A stretch of DNA of 30,114 bases from an uncultured Selenomonadales bacterium (GTDB lineage: Bacteria; Bacillota; Negativicutes; Selenomonadales; Selenomonadaceae), in contig CALFJB010000064.1 of NCBI GenBank assembly GCA_937877565.1, forward strand, positions 1 to 30,114. The letters are read 5' to 3'. Positions 16,295-23,358 of this stretch are shown in pieces. The position numbers and the translations under genes are program-made. The first letter of the stretch is position 1. Each line of letters starts with the position of its first letter. The notes under the pieces are model-generated. The model worked only from the letters and a program-made list of their open reading frames with translations, searched no databases and had not been told where the DNA came from.

Positions 16295-16342
16295 AAAGCA
16301 ACACTTCCTTTCAAAAAACTTTAAATTTTACTATTCCAATAT

Positions 16343-16374
16343 ATTATACCCCCCCCCCGTTTTAAGTTTGTCAA
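16343..16374 (-). promoter_or_regulatory. RTX-gene promoter with a 10-C spacer tract (probable phase switch)
   Basis: On minus, consensus TTGACA (16369-16374) and TATAAT (16343-16348) are separated by 20 nt, of which the ten next to the -10 are all G (C on plus, 16349-16358). At 17 nt the pair would be ideal; slipping by three bases would restore it. The predicted start is about 42 nt before the ATG. Confidence 0.8.
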
Positions 16375-16475
16375 GTACTTTTTCAAAAATTTTTTTCAAC
16401 AAAAAAATTCGTTGCAAATATTTTAATTTGTTTAATGAAAAAATTTGCCAATCGATTTTAAAAATTCAATAAACC

Positions 16476-16503
16476 TTTGACAATTACGGCGGCAGTTGTA
16501 TAA
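16476..16503 (+). promoter_or_regulatory. Promoter of rimO
   Basis: TTGACA (16476-16481), a 16-17 nt spacer, then TATAAT ending near 16503. Both hexamers match consensus. Confidence 0.8.
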
Positions 16504-16541
16504 TTTAAGTGTAAATTTGAAATTTTGGGGGCGATAAAATT

Positions 16542-17879
16542 TTGAGTTTGAAAGTTGGAATAATAAGTTTAGGTTGTGCAAAAAATCTTGTCGATACTGA
16601 AGTAATGCTTGGTATTTTACAACGGCGCGGATTAAAAATAACGCCGAATCCTGCCGACGCTGATATTTTGATTGTGAATACTTGCGCGTTCATAACTTCG
16701 GCTAAGGAAGAATCTATAACGACGATTTTAAATTTATCTGAATATAAAGTTGATGGCAACTGCCGCGCCTTGATTGTGGCGGGCTGTCTTGGGCAAAGAT
16801 ACGGCAAAGAGCTTTTGGACGAAATGCCGGAAATTGATGCAATAGTTGGCACAAAGTCTTGGGAGCGAATTATTGAGGCTATTCAAGAAGTTTTGCAAGG
16901 CAACCGCGTTATTTTAATTGGCGAAAAGGAAGTTATTTACAATTCAAAGACGCCGCGCCTTTTGACGACGCCGAATTATACCGCGTATGTAAAAATTGCT
17001 GAAGGTTGCGATCATTGCTGCGCTTTTTGTGCAATTCCTCTGATTCGCGGCAAGCAAATTTCTCGTCCAATCGAAGATATAAAAGCTGAAGTTGAAAGAC
17101 TTGCTGAAAACGGCGTCAAGGAAATTAATTTGGTCGCGCAGGATTCGACAAATTACGGGCGGGATTTATACGGCAAAGTTAAACTTTGTGATTTATTGCG
17201 GGAGCTTGTTAAAGTCAAAAAAATTCACTGGATTAGAATTTTGTACTCCTACCCGCAAAGTTTTACAGATGAATTGATTGAGCTGATAGCAAGTGAGCCG
17301 AAAATTTGCAACTATGTAGATTTACCTTTGCAACACGCGGCGGACAGCGTTTTAAAGCGTATGCACAGACCTGATACACGGGCGCAAATTGAAAATCTTT
17401 TAAAAAAATTACGCGCAAAAATTCCCGGCGTTTCTATTCGTTCAACATTCATTGTAGGTTATCCCGGCGAAACTGAAGAAGAGTTTAAAACGCTGAAAAA
17501 TTTTCTGATTGAACAACGCCTTGACAAAGTTGGAGTTTTCGTATATTCGCCGGAAGAGGACACGCCCGCTTTTAATCTGCCGAATCAAATTTCTGAAGAA
17601 GTCGCGCAGGAACGCTATCACGAATTGATGAGCATTCAAAGTTTAATTTCGCAAGAAGTGAATGAATCACTGCGCGACAAAGAATTTGAAGTGCTGATTG
17701 AAGGACGTGACGCCGAAGTTGAAGAAGTTGTGGCGGGGCGTTCGTACCGTGAAGCCCCTGAAGTTGACGGGCAAATTTATATTGAAAACGATTATAAAAG
17801 CAACGCGGGGGATATTGTCAAAGTAAAAATTCTTGACGGCTTTGTTTATGATTTAGCCGCCGAAAAAATAGTTGATTGA
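16542..17879 (+). CDS. rimO: Ribosomal protein S12 methylthiotransferase RimO
   Basis: A radical-SAM enzyme that adds a methylthio group to Asp88/89 of ribosomal protein S12 (residue from the E. coli system). The protein is 445 aa. The N-terminal methylthiotransferase domain has its cluster cysteines at C12, C48 and C82 (SLGCAKN, NTCAF, AGCLGQ). The radical-SAM motif CX3CX2C is C156, C160, C163. A TRAM domain forms the last 65 residues (FEVLIEGRDAE...GDIVKVKI). The SLGCAKNLVDTE start and the specific GCDHCCAFCAIP loop favour RimO over MiaB. I choose the TTG at 16542; GGGGGCG lies about eight bases upstream. Confidence 0.95.
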   Translation: MSLKVGIISLGCAKNLVDTEVMLGILQRRGLKITPNPADADILIVNTCAFITSAKEESITTILNLSEYKVDGNCRALIVAGCLGQRYGKELLDEMPEIDAIVGTKSWERIIEAIQEVLQGNRVILIGEKEVIYNSKTPRLLTTPNYTAYVKIAEGCDHCCAFCAIPLIRGKQISRPIEDIKAEVERLAENGVKEINLVAQDSTNYGRDLYGKVKLCDLLRELVKVKKIHWIRILYSYPQSFTDELIELIASEPKICNYVDLPLQHAADSVLKRMHRPDTRAQIENLLKKLRAKIPGVSIRSTFIVGYPGETEEEFKTLKNFLIEQRLDKVGVFVYSPEEDTPAFNLPNQISEEVAQERYHELMSIQSLISQEVNESLRDKEFEVLIEGRDAEVEEVVAGRSYREAPEVDGQIYIENDYKSNAGDIVKVKILDGFVYDLAAEKIVD

Positions 17880-18003
17880 AAATTTTTTTGTATTATTGCT
17901 ATTGAAATGTTCAGTAGCGTTGACGGTGTGGTTAAAAAATCAACTAGCAATGGAAATTTGGCGTAATACTAGGTGTTAGGAATTAATTAATACTGGAAAA
18001 TAA

Positions 18004-18107
18004 GGCGCGTCATCGGTTTCAGATAGAGGGGAAGAGTAGGAATAGGGAAGAGTAGGATAGAGGGGAAGAGTAGACTTTACGTCAACCCCGAGAAACCCTG
18101 ACGCGCC
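18004..18107 (+). repeat. Long stem-loop enclosing three GGGAAGAGTAG repeats
   Basis: The gap 17880-18193 holds no gene. GGCGCGTCA (18004-18012) pairs with TGACGCGCC (18099-18107), extended inward by GGTTTC (18015-18020) with GAAACC (18092-18097). The loop holds GGGAAGAGTAG three times, at 18029-18039, 18045-18055 and 18063-18073. A weak hairpin without a T-run lies at 17898-17918. No clear promoter for the next gene is visible. Confidence 0.7.
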
Positions 18108-18110
18108 ATA

Positions 18111-18156
18111 AAAGCGTTTCTTTGCTACTTTCTTTTCGCGACTGAAAAGAAAGTAG
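18111..18156 (+). repeat. Palindromic repeat element, copy A
   Basis: CTACTTTCTTTTC (18125-18137) and GAAAAGAAAGTAG (18144-18156) form a perfect 13-bp stem around the loop GCGACT, preceded by AAAGCGTTTCTTTG. A second, diverged copy lies in inverted orientation at 30068-30114, with the same loop. Confidence 0.85.
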
Positions 18157-18193
18157 ATATAGAGATAAAAAATAAAAATAGAGGCTAAAAATT

Positions 18194-18664
18194 ATGGAAA
18201 AAGAAATTGGCAAACTTTTGATTGAAAAAAAATTAACTATTGCCTGCGCTGAATCTTGTACCGGCGGACTTTTGACAAGCAAATTAACTGATGTTGCGGG
18301 AAGTTCGGCGTATGTTGAAGGCGCGGTTGTTTCCTACTCAAACGAAATTAAAAATAAAATTCTTCACGTCAAGGAAGAAACTTTAAAAAATTTTGGCGCA
18401 GTAAGTGAACAAACTGCAAGGGAAATGGCGGTGAATGTTCGGCAGCTGATGAATACAAATATTGGCGTAAGTATCACGGGAATTGCCGGGCCCGGCGGCG
18501 GTACTGCTGAAAAACCCGTCGGCACGGTTTATATTGGCGTTAGCGGCTCAAACGGCGAAAAAATTCAGCTTTTCCAATTTAGCGGCACTCGTACCGAAAT
18601 TAAAGAAAAGTCCGCTGAATCCGCTTTAAAAATGATTAAAGACTACTTGACTATAAAAAATTAA
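18194..18664 (+). CDS. pncC: Nicotinamide-nucleotide amidase (CinA C-terminal domain)
   Basis: The protein is 156 aa, the size of a stand-alone CinA C-terminal/PncC domain. It shows the family core LTIACAESCTGGLLTSKLTDVAGSSAYV with the serine of the ESCTGG loop, then SITGIAGPGGGTAEKPVGTVYIG. PncC converts NMN to nicotinate mononucleotide and ammonia in pyridine-nucleotide recycling. The N-terminal MoCF-like domain of full CinA is absent, which is normal for this form. GAGG precedes the ATG. The next gene starts 18 nt after the stop, so they are probably cotranscribed. Confidence 0.93.
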   Translation: MEKEIGKLLIEKKLTIACAESCTGGLLTSKLTDVAGSSAYVEGAVVSYSNEIKNKILHVKEETLKNFGAVSEQTAREMAVNVRQLMNTNIGVSITGIAGPGGGTAEKPVGTVYIGVSGSNGEKIQLFQFSGTRTEIKEKSAESALKMIKDYLTIKN

Positions 18665-18682
18665 TTTGGAGTTGAAAATTTA

Positions 18683-19369
18683 ATGAGAAAAATTTTTTTA
18701 ACAGTAATTTTAATTTTAAGTATGTTGACGGCTACAGCATTTGCCGCCGAAACTGAAAACGCTACCGAAAATCCAACTGAAAATAAAACTGAAAATGTAA
18801 ATCCCAATGAATCTTACGAATATACCAGCGAAACTTACGGCTTTAAAATTACTTGCCCTGTAAAACCCGTTGTTGTCGTAAAACCTTTTGAAGATCCAAA
18901 TAGAAATGGTGAAATGTTGGTTTTCGCCAATGAAGGTATAAAGGTTCTTTACGGCTATATAATTGAAATTGACGCCTTCGACGATAAACAAGTTCCAAAT
19001 TTTAACAAGGACAAGAAAAAAATTACCGATGCTTACCTTGAGAAATTGCGCGGCGATTTTCTTTATAATTCTGTCGAAATTATGGAAGTTACACCAAAAA
19101 ACAAGGGGATTGTAATGGTTACCGCCGACAAAGTCGAATTTAAAGACGAAAACGGCGCAGTTAAAGAAACAATTACCGCCGAAGAACAAAGAGTCATTAC
19201 TCGTTTTCGCAGTAAAAGCGGGCGTTGCATTGAAATTCAACTTATCGACGCAAATTTAGATCAGAACGATTATGAAATTTACAGAAAATCTGTTTCAACC
19301 TATCAAGACGCTACAGACCTTTCTATGACTGACAATAAGAAAGATAAAAAATCTAAAAAGAAAAAATAA
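18683..19369 (+). CDS. Secreted protein of unknown function
   Basis: The protein is 228 aa. It has a clear signal peptide (MRKIFLTVILILSMLTATAFA, cleavage before AETEN) without a lipobox. A low-complexity linker of TEN repeats (about 22-42) follows. The core (about 45-210) opens with YTSETYGFKITCPVKPVVVV and reads like a beta-strand-rich periplasmic domain. The C-terminus is extremely basic (KKDKKSKKKK). I recognise no family motif. GGAG precedes the start. It is probably the second gene after pncC; no functional link is evident. Confidence 0.75.
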   Translation: MRKIFLTVILILSMLTATAFAAETENATENPTENKTENVNPNESYEYTSETYGFKITCPVKPVVVVKPFEDPNRNGEMLVFANEGIKVLYGYIIEIDAFDDKQVPNFNKDKKKITDAYLEKLRGDFLYNSVEIMEVTPKNKGIVMVTADKVEFKDENGAVKETITAEEQRVITRFRSKSGRCIEIQLIDANLDQNDYEIYRKSVSTYQDATDLSMTDNKKDKKSKKKK

Positions 19370-19390
19370 TTTCACGTTAAATTTTCCTCT

Positions 19391-19418
19391 TTGACAGTTC
19401 GTCAAGGCTATTTTTTTT
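19391..19418 (+). terminator. Weak terminator after the secreted-protein gene
   Basis: TTGAC (19391-19395) pairs with GTCAA (19401-19405) around five bases, then GGCTA and eight T (19411-19418). The stem is short. Confidence 0.4.
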
Positions 19419-19426
19419 GATATAAT
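19418..19426 (+). promoter_or_regulatory. Extended -10 promoter of the VOC-HAD pair
   Basis: TGA precedes TATAAT (19421-19426), an extended -10. The nearest TTGACA (19391-19396) is 24 nt away, too far for a normal -35. Confidence 0.5.
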
Positions 19427-19452
19427 TTAAAAAATTTTCGGGAGTTGATTTT

Positions 19453-19836
19453 ATGAAAATTGAACACGCGGCAATGTATTTCAACGATTTGGAAGGCGCA
19501 AAAAATTTTTTCATCAAATATTTTGGCGCAAAGTCTAACGATATGTATCACAATCCACGCACAAATTTTAAATCTTACTTTTTGAGCTTTGACGACGGCG
19601 CACGCTTGGAAATTATGAACAAGCCGGAACTTGAAGACGCCGTTAAAACTTTGAATCGTACTGGATTTATTCATTTGGCGTTCAGCGTCGGCAGTAAAGA
19701 AAAAGTTGACGCTTTAACTTTGCAACTGAAAAATGACGGCTACGAAGTTATAAGCGGTCCTCGTACAACCGGCGATGGTTACTATGAAAGTTGCGTCGTT
19801 GCCTTTGAAAATAATCAGATTGAAATTACAGTGTAG
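19453..19836 (+). CDS. VOC (glyoxalase/bleomycin-resistance fold) protein
   Basis: The protein is 127 aa, one VOC module of two beta-alpha-beta-beta-beta repeats. Putative metal ligands fall at the family positions: His5 (IEHAAMYF), Glu in RLEIM (about 56), His in FIHLAF (about 76) and Glu in IEITV near the end. This set fits glyoxalase I-type or lactoylglutathione lyase-like proteins, but many VOC members have other substrates. GGAG at 19441 is eight bases before the ATG. The next gene starts 12 nt after the stop, so the two form an operon. Confidence 0.85.
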   Translation: MKIEHAAMYFNDLEGAKNFFIKYFGAKSNDMYHNPRTNFKSYFLSFDDGARLEIMNKPELEDAVKTLNRTGFIHLAFSVGSKEKVDALTLQLKNDGYEVISGPRTTGDGYYESCVVAFENNQIEITV

Positions 19837-19848
19837 GGAGAAATTTTT

Positions 19849-20676
19849 ATGGCGAAAGTTATTTTTATTGATGTGGACGGTACACTTTTAAGCTATGAAA
19901 ATATTCTGCCGCCGTCAGCAGTTGAGGCAATTCGTACCGCACGCAAAAACGGGCACAAAGTTTACATTTGCACGGGGCGCAGTCGCGCAGAAGTTTACGA
20001 TTATATTTGGGATATTGGACTGGATGGAATGATTGGCGGCAATGGCAGTTACGTTGAATCAGACGAAAAAGTTATAATGCACCAAGTTATTTCTATTGAA
20101 GACGCCAAACATATTGTAGATTGGTTGCACAGCCGCAAACTTGAATTTTATTTGGAAAGTAACGCGGGACTTTTTGCTAGTGAAAATTTTGAAAAGCGCG
20201 GCGAAACTGTTATACAAGAATATTCTGCGCGAAAAGGCAAAAATTTAAAAACCGTCCGTGAATGTTTTCCTGAAATGATTTTCGGCGAAAAAAAATTGTA
20301 CCGCGACGATTTAAATAAAGTCAGTTTTATTTTGGAAAGTTATCAAGATTATCTGGACGCCGTGAAAGAATTTCCAAATTTGAAAGTTGGAACGTGGGGC
20401 GGCGCGGGCGAAACTGCGCTTTTCGGCGATATTGGTGTTGCAAATATTACGAAGGCGCACGCTATCGAAGTTTTGTTAAAATATCTCGGCGCAGATAAAA
20501 AAGATACAATCGCCTTTGGCGACGCTAAAATAGATATTCCAATGCTTGAATACTGCGAAATTGGCGTTGCAGTTGCAAGCGGCGGCGATGAAATTAAAGC
20601 TATGGCAGATTTTGTAACTGATGCCGTTGCAGATGACGGAATTTATAACGCCTTCAAAAAATTAAATTTAATCTAA
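19849..20676 (+). CDS. HAD-superfamily phosphatase, Cof type (class IIB)
   Basis: The protein is 275 aa. Motif I is DVDGTLLS (8-15; nucleophile Asp8 and acid Asp10), motif II ICTGRS (about 43-48) and motif IV GDAKIDIPMLEYC near 224-236, where the usual GDxxND reads GDAKID. A lysine before motif IV falls in the usual motif III region. The cap between motifs II and III fits the C2B type. These enzymes dephosphorylate sugar phosphates, FMN or PLP-like substrates; the actual substrate cannot be told from sequence. GGGAG precedes the ATG. It is second in an operon with the VOC gene. Confidence 0.88.
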   Translation: MAKVIFIDVDGTLLSYENILPPSAVEAIRTARKNGHKVYICTGRSRAEVYDYIWDIGLDGMIGGNGSYVESDEKVIMHQVISIEDAKHIVDWLHSRKLEFYLESNAGLFASENFEKRGETVIQEYSARKGKNLKTVRECFPEMIFGEKKLYRDDLNKVSFILESYQDYLDAVKEFPNLKVGTWGGAGETALFGDIGVANITKAHAIEVLLKYLGADKKDTIAFGDAKIDIPMLEYCEIGVAVASGGDEIKAMADFVTDAVADDGIYNAFKKLNLI

Positions 20677-20712
20677 AGTTAAGCTATTTTTGAGATTCTT
20701 TTCAGTTTTTAT

Positions 20713-20721
20713 TGTTATAAT
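20713..20721 (+). promoter_or_regulatory. Extended -10 promoter of the 162-aa gene
   Basis: TGT precedes TATAAT (20716-20721). A possible TTGAGA -35 is 20 nt upstream, too long. Confidence 0.5.
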
Positions 20722-20750
20722 GCAAAAAAAAATTGAAGGGATGATTTATC

Positions 20751-21239
20751 TTGGAACGTCTGAAAATAGTTTTGCCAATGTTAGTTGGAATAATTCTTGC
20801 AATGAATCAAAATTCCGTGTTTGCCGAATCAGTTTCAATTTCTGCCTCCACGTCTGTTTCAACTGAAATTAAGTTGGAAATAAATTCAGAGACTGAAAAA
20901 AAGAGTTCAGTTTACACCGGCGTTATTGTGGATTGTCGCGGGCTCGGCTTGCAAACGGCGGCTTCTCCTGTCATAAAAAATGAATCCGGCAAAATTATTT
21001 ACGGCGATAAAGATTTAAATTTTGATTTAATCAATGAAATTGGAATGGCTGAATATGCAACTTCTATTCAAGATTCTAAACCTCGCGCAGGCGAAAATCC
21101 TTTAATTGTTCGTGCCGTGAAGTTGGATAAATTTAACAGCAACCCAATTTTAAGTAATAACGACGCTGAAAAAGTTGTACTTGCTGACGAAACAGGCGAA
21201 TTTTTCAAAGATTTGAAAGTTGTATTTTTGACAGACTAA
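20751..21239 (+). CDS. Exported protein of unknown function
   Basis: The protein is 162 aa. It has a signal peptide (to about residue 25, cleavage after SVFA), then a Ser/Thr-rich stretch, then a compact domain starting YTGVIVDCRGLGLQTAASPVI and containing KIIYGDKDLNF. The VVDxRGLGL...SPxI pattern is one I associate with envelope proteins of diderm bacteria, but I cannot name the family. The start is TTG with AAGGG about ten bases upstream; an ATG at 20741 is out of frame. A strong terminator follows, so it is monocistronic. Confidence 0.75.
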   Translation: MERLKIVLPMLVGIILAMNQNSVFAESVSISASTSVSTEIKLEINSETEKKSSVYTGVIVDCRGLGLQTAASPVIKNESGKIIYGDKDLNFDLINEIGMAEYATSIQDSKPRAGENPLIVRAVKLDKFNSNPILSNNDAEKVVLADETGEFFKDLKVVFLTD

Positions 21240-21279
21240 AAAAAGCGGCAACCGTAATTTTACGGAGCCGCGTTATTTT
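21237..21279. terminator. Bidirectional terminator between the 162-aa gene and hslU
   Basis: GCGGC (21245-21249) with GCCGC (21267-21271), stacked on CCGTA (21252-21256) with TACGG (21261-21265). T-rich flanks lie on both sides (A run to the left, T run to the right). Confidence 0.9.
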
Positions 21280-21292
21280 TTTGCGATAAATT

Positions 21293-22723
21293 TTATAAAA
21301 TGAATTGCGACAAGTCACGATTCTTGGCAATTTCTTTCAAGCGTTCGTCAACATACGCCGCGTCAATATTAATTTCGGTTTTGCCTTCCTTGACCATATC
21401 CGGCGCAGAAAATGAAATTTCTTCCAAAAGTTTTTCCAACATTGTATGAAGTCTGCGTGCGCCAATGTCTTCGCTCTGTTCGTTTACGTCATACGCCATT
21501 TCAGCAATTCTTTCTATTGCGTCGGCTTGAAATTCAAGTGTCAAGCCTTCAGTTTTCAAAAGTTCCTTGTACTGTTTAATCAGCGCGTTTTGCGGCTCGG
21601 TTAAAATTTTTTCAAAGTCTTCTTTGCGAAGGGATTTTAACTCAACACGAATTGGGAAACGTCCCTGCAATTCCGGAATTAAATCTGACGGCTTGGCGGT
21701 ATGGAACGCGCCCGCCGCTATAAATAAAATGTAGTCGGTTTTAACAGGTCCGTACTTTGTCATAACGGTTGAGCCTTCGACGATTGGCAAAATGTCACGT
21801 TGTACACCTTCACGGCTAACGTCAGGTCCGGAGCTTGAACCTTTGACTGCAACTTTGTCAATTTCGTCTAAAAATACAATTCCGCTACGTTCGGCAAGTT
21901 GCAATGCAGTTTCAGCAACTTCTTCCATGTCAATAAGTTTTTCGGCTTCTTCCTGCTCCAAAATTTTTCTAGCCGCCGCAACTGTAACTTTGCGCTTGCG
22001 TGTACGTTTTGGAACAAGTCCGCTAATCATATCTTGAAGATTATCGCCCATACTTTCAAGACTGGAGCCGCTAAACATTCCAACCATTGGCTTTGCGTGG
22101 TCGGAAACTTCCAACTCAATAACTTGTTCTTCAAGTTTTCCCGCCTCAAGGCGTTTCTTGACAAATTCGCGCCCCGCGTTACTGGTATTTTCTTCAGCCT
22201 CAATAGTTTTGGTTTCTTCGGTATTTTCCACGCCGCCAAAAAGTTTACTCAATGGATTTTGCGTGCGTTTAGGTTCGGGAACAAGAATATCTAAAAGTCG
22301 TTCATTGGCGTTTTCAGTGGCTTTTTCTTTAACTTCTTCGGTGCGTTGCTTGCGTACCATACGAACGGAAATTTGCATTAAATCACGAATAATTGACTCA
22401 ACGTCACGCCCAACGTAGCCAACTTCAGTAAATTTTGTAGCCTCAACTTTTACGAATGGAGCTTTAACAAGTTTAGCTAATCTGCGCGCAATTTCAGTTT
22501 TGCCAACGCCGGTTGAGCCTATCATTAAAATATTTTTCGGTATAACGTCATCTTTAATATCGTCAGATAATTTGCGACTGCGCCAACGATTTCTCAAGGC
22601 TATTGCAACGGATCTTTTGGCGTCTTCCTGTCCTACGATATGTTTGTTAAGTTCCTCTACAATTTCACGCGGTGTTTGTTCATTTAAGCCCATTTCAGCG
22701 TGTTGAATTTTTTCCAATTCCAA
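21293..22723 (-). CDS. hslU: HslU, ATPase of the HslVU protease
   Basis: The protein is 476 aa. HslU unfolds substrates and feeds them into HslV. Walker A GSTGVGKT lies at 69-76, the pore loop GYVG at 102-105, and Walker B IVFLDEIDK at about 282-290. The inserted I domain spans roughly 110-245 and is acidic and helical. The C-terminus ends LSQFIL, the tail that docks into HslV. The start is TTG 22721-22723 with GAAAGGAAG about nine bases upstream; a start at Met11 is possible. A large palindrome separates it from hslV. Same operon as topA-like, trmFO and hslV. Confidence 0.95.
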   Translation of the reverse strand: MELEKIQHAEMGLNEQTPREIVEELNKHIVGQEDAKRSVAIALRNRWRSRKLSDDIKDDVIPKNILMIGSTGVGKTEIARRLAKLVKAPFVKVEATKFTEVGYVGRDVESIIRDLMQISVRMVRKQRTEEVKEKATENANERLLDILVPEPKRTQNPLSKLFGGVENTEETKTIEAEENTSNAGREFVKKRLEAGKLEEQVIELEVSDHAKPMVGMFSGSSLESMGDNLQDMISGLVPKRTRKRKVTVAAARKILEQEEAEKLIDMEEVAETALQLAERSGIVFLDEIDKVAVKGSSSGPDVSREGVQRDILPIVEGSTVMTKYGPVKTDYILFIAAGAFHTAKPSDLIPELQGRFPIRVELKSLRKEDFEKILTEPQNALIKQYKELLKTEGLTLEFQADAIERIAEMAYDVNEQSEDIGARRLHTMLEKLLEEISFSAPDMVKEGKTEINIDAAYVDERLKEIAKNRDLSQFIL

Positions 22724-22751
22724 TTTAAAAAACTTCCTTTCAGTCAGTTTT

Positions 22752-22824
22752 TAGGAAACAGTTGACAGGATACAGGAAACAGATTCAATTCCCTGTATCC
22801 TGTTATCTGCTTTCCTGTTTCCTA
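22752..22824 (-). repeat. Two-tier palindrome between hslV and hslU
   Basis: TAGGAAACAG (22752-22761) pairs with CTGTTTCCTA (22815-22824), and inside it ACAGGATACAGG (22765-22776) pairs with CCTGTATCCTGT (22792-22803). AGGAAACAG also occurs as a direct repeat (22753 and 22774). The hslV stop codon TAG lies within the outer arm. In the mRNA this makes a strong hairpin just ahead of hslU. Confidence 0.85.
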
Positions 22825-23358
22825 ATTAAGTTCTTCGACGATAATATTTTGGTTAGTGAAAACGCAAATATCCGCCGCAATAGATAAAGATTCTTTGGCA
22901 ATTTCCGCCGCCGTCATTTCAGTATGAGAAATTAAAGCGCGTCCTGCTGCAAGTGCGTAAAATCCGCCGCTGCCAATAGCCGCAACGTCGCCATCAGGTT
23001 CAATAACTTCGCCATTGCCGGATAACATTAAAATTGTATCTTTATCTGCAACTAAAAGCAACGCCTCTAACCTGCGCAAAATCTTATCTGTGCGCCATTC
23101 TTTCGCAAGCGAAACCGCCGCGCGTTGCAAATGTCCGTGACATTCTTCAAGCTTATCTTCAAATTTTTCAAAAAGCGTGAAAGCGTCCGCCACTGAACCG
23201 GCGAATCCTGCTATAACTTTGTCATGATGAAGGCGGCGAACTTTTTTAGCGGTTGCCTTCATTATTGTATGTTCGCCAAATGTAACTTGCCCATCGCCCG
23301 CAATGGCAGTTTGTCCGTTGCGTTTGACGGCTACTATTGTTGTTGAATGAAATTCCAT
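22822..23358 (-). CDS. hslV: HslV, peptidase subunit of the HslVU protease
   Basis: The protein is 178 aa. It has an N-terminal propeptide MEFHS then TT, as in Firmicute ClpQ, followed by IVAVKRNGQTAIAGDGQVTFGEH and KVIAGFAGSVADAFTLFEKFE. The threonine-protease nucleophile is the first Thr after cleavage (Thr6). The ATG shares its A with the trmFO stop (TAATG), a 1-nt overlap, so translation is coupled. Twelve HslV subunits assemble with HslU hexamers. Confidence 0.96.
   Translation of the reverse strand: MEFHSTTIVAVKRNGQTAIAGDGQVTFGEHTIMKATAKKVRRLHHDKVIAGFAGSVADAFTLFEKFEDKLEECHGHLQRAAVSLAKEWRTDKILRRLEALLLVADKDTILMLSGNGEVIEPDGDVAAIGSGGFYALAAGRALISHTEMTAAEIAKESLSIAADICVFTNQNIIVEELN

Noticed and set aside
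16349..16358. The C tract as a mere sequencing or assembly artefact.
   Set aside because: It falls exactly between two perfect promoter hexamers of a surface-protein gene, which is unlikely by chance; its exact length, however, remains uncertain.
18028..18073. GGGAAGAGTAG triple repeat considered as a CRISPR-like array.
   Set aside because: The repeats are only 11 nt, spacers are 5-7 nt and no cas genes are present.
18716..19240. 174-codon frame on minus opposite the secreted-protein gene.
   Set aside because: The plus frame has a signal peptide, a ribosome site and cotranscription with pncC; the minus frame has none of these.
19391..19426. TTGACA and TATAAT ahead of the VOC gene as a full promoter.
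   Set aside because: The spacer is 24 nt and the TTGACA belongs to a small terminator-like hairpin; only the extended -10 is kept.
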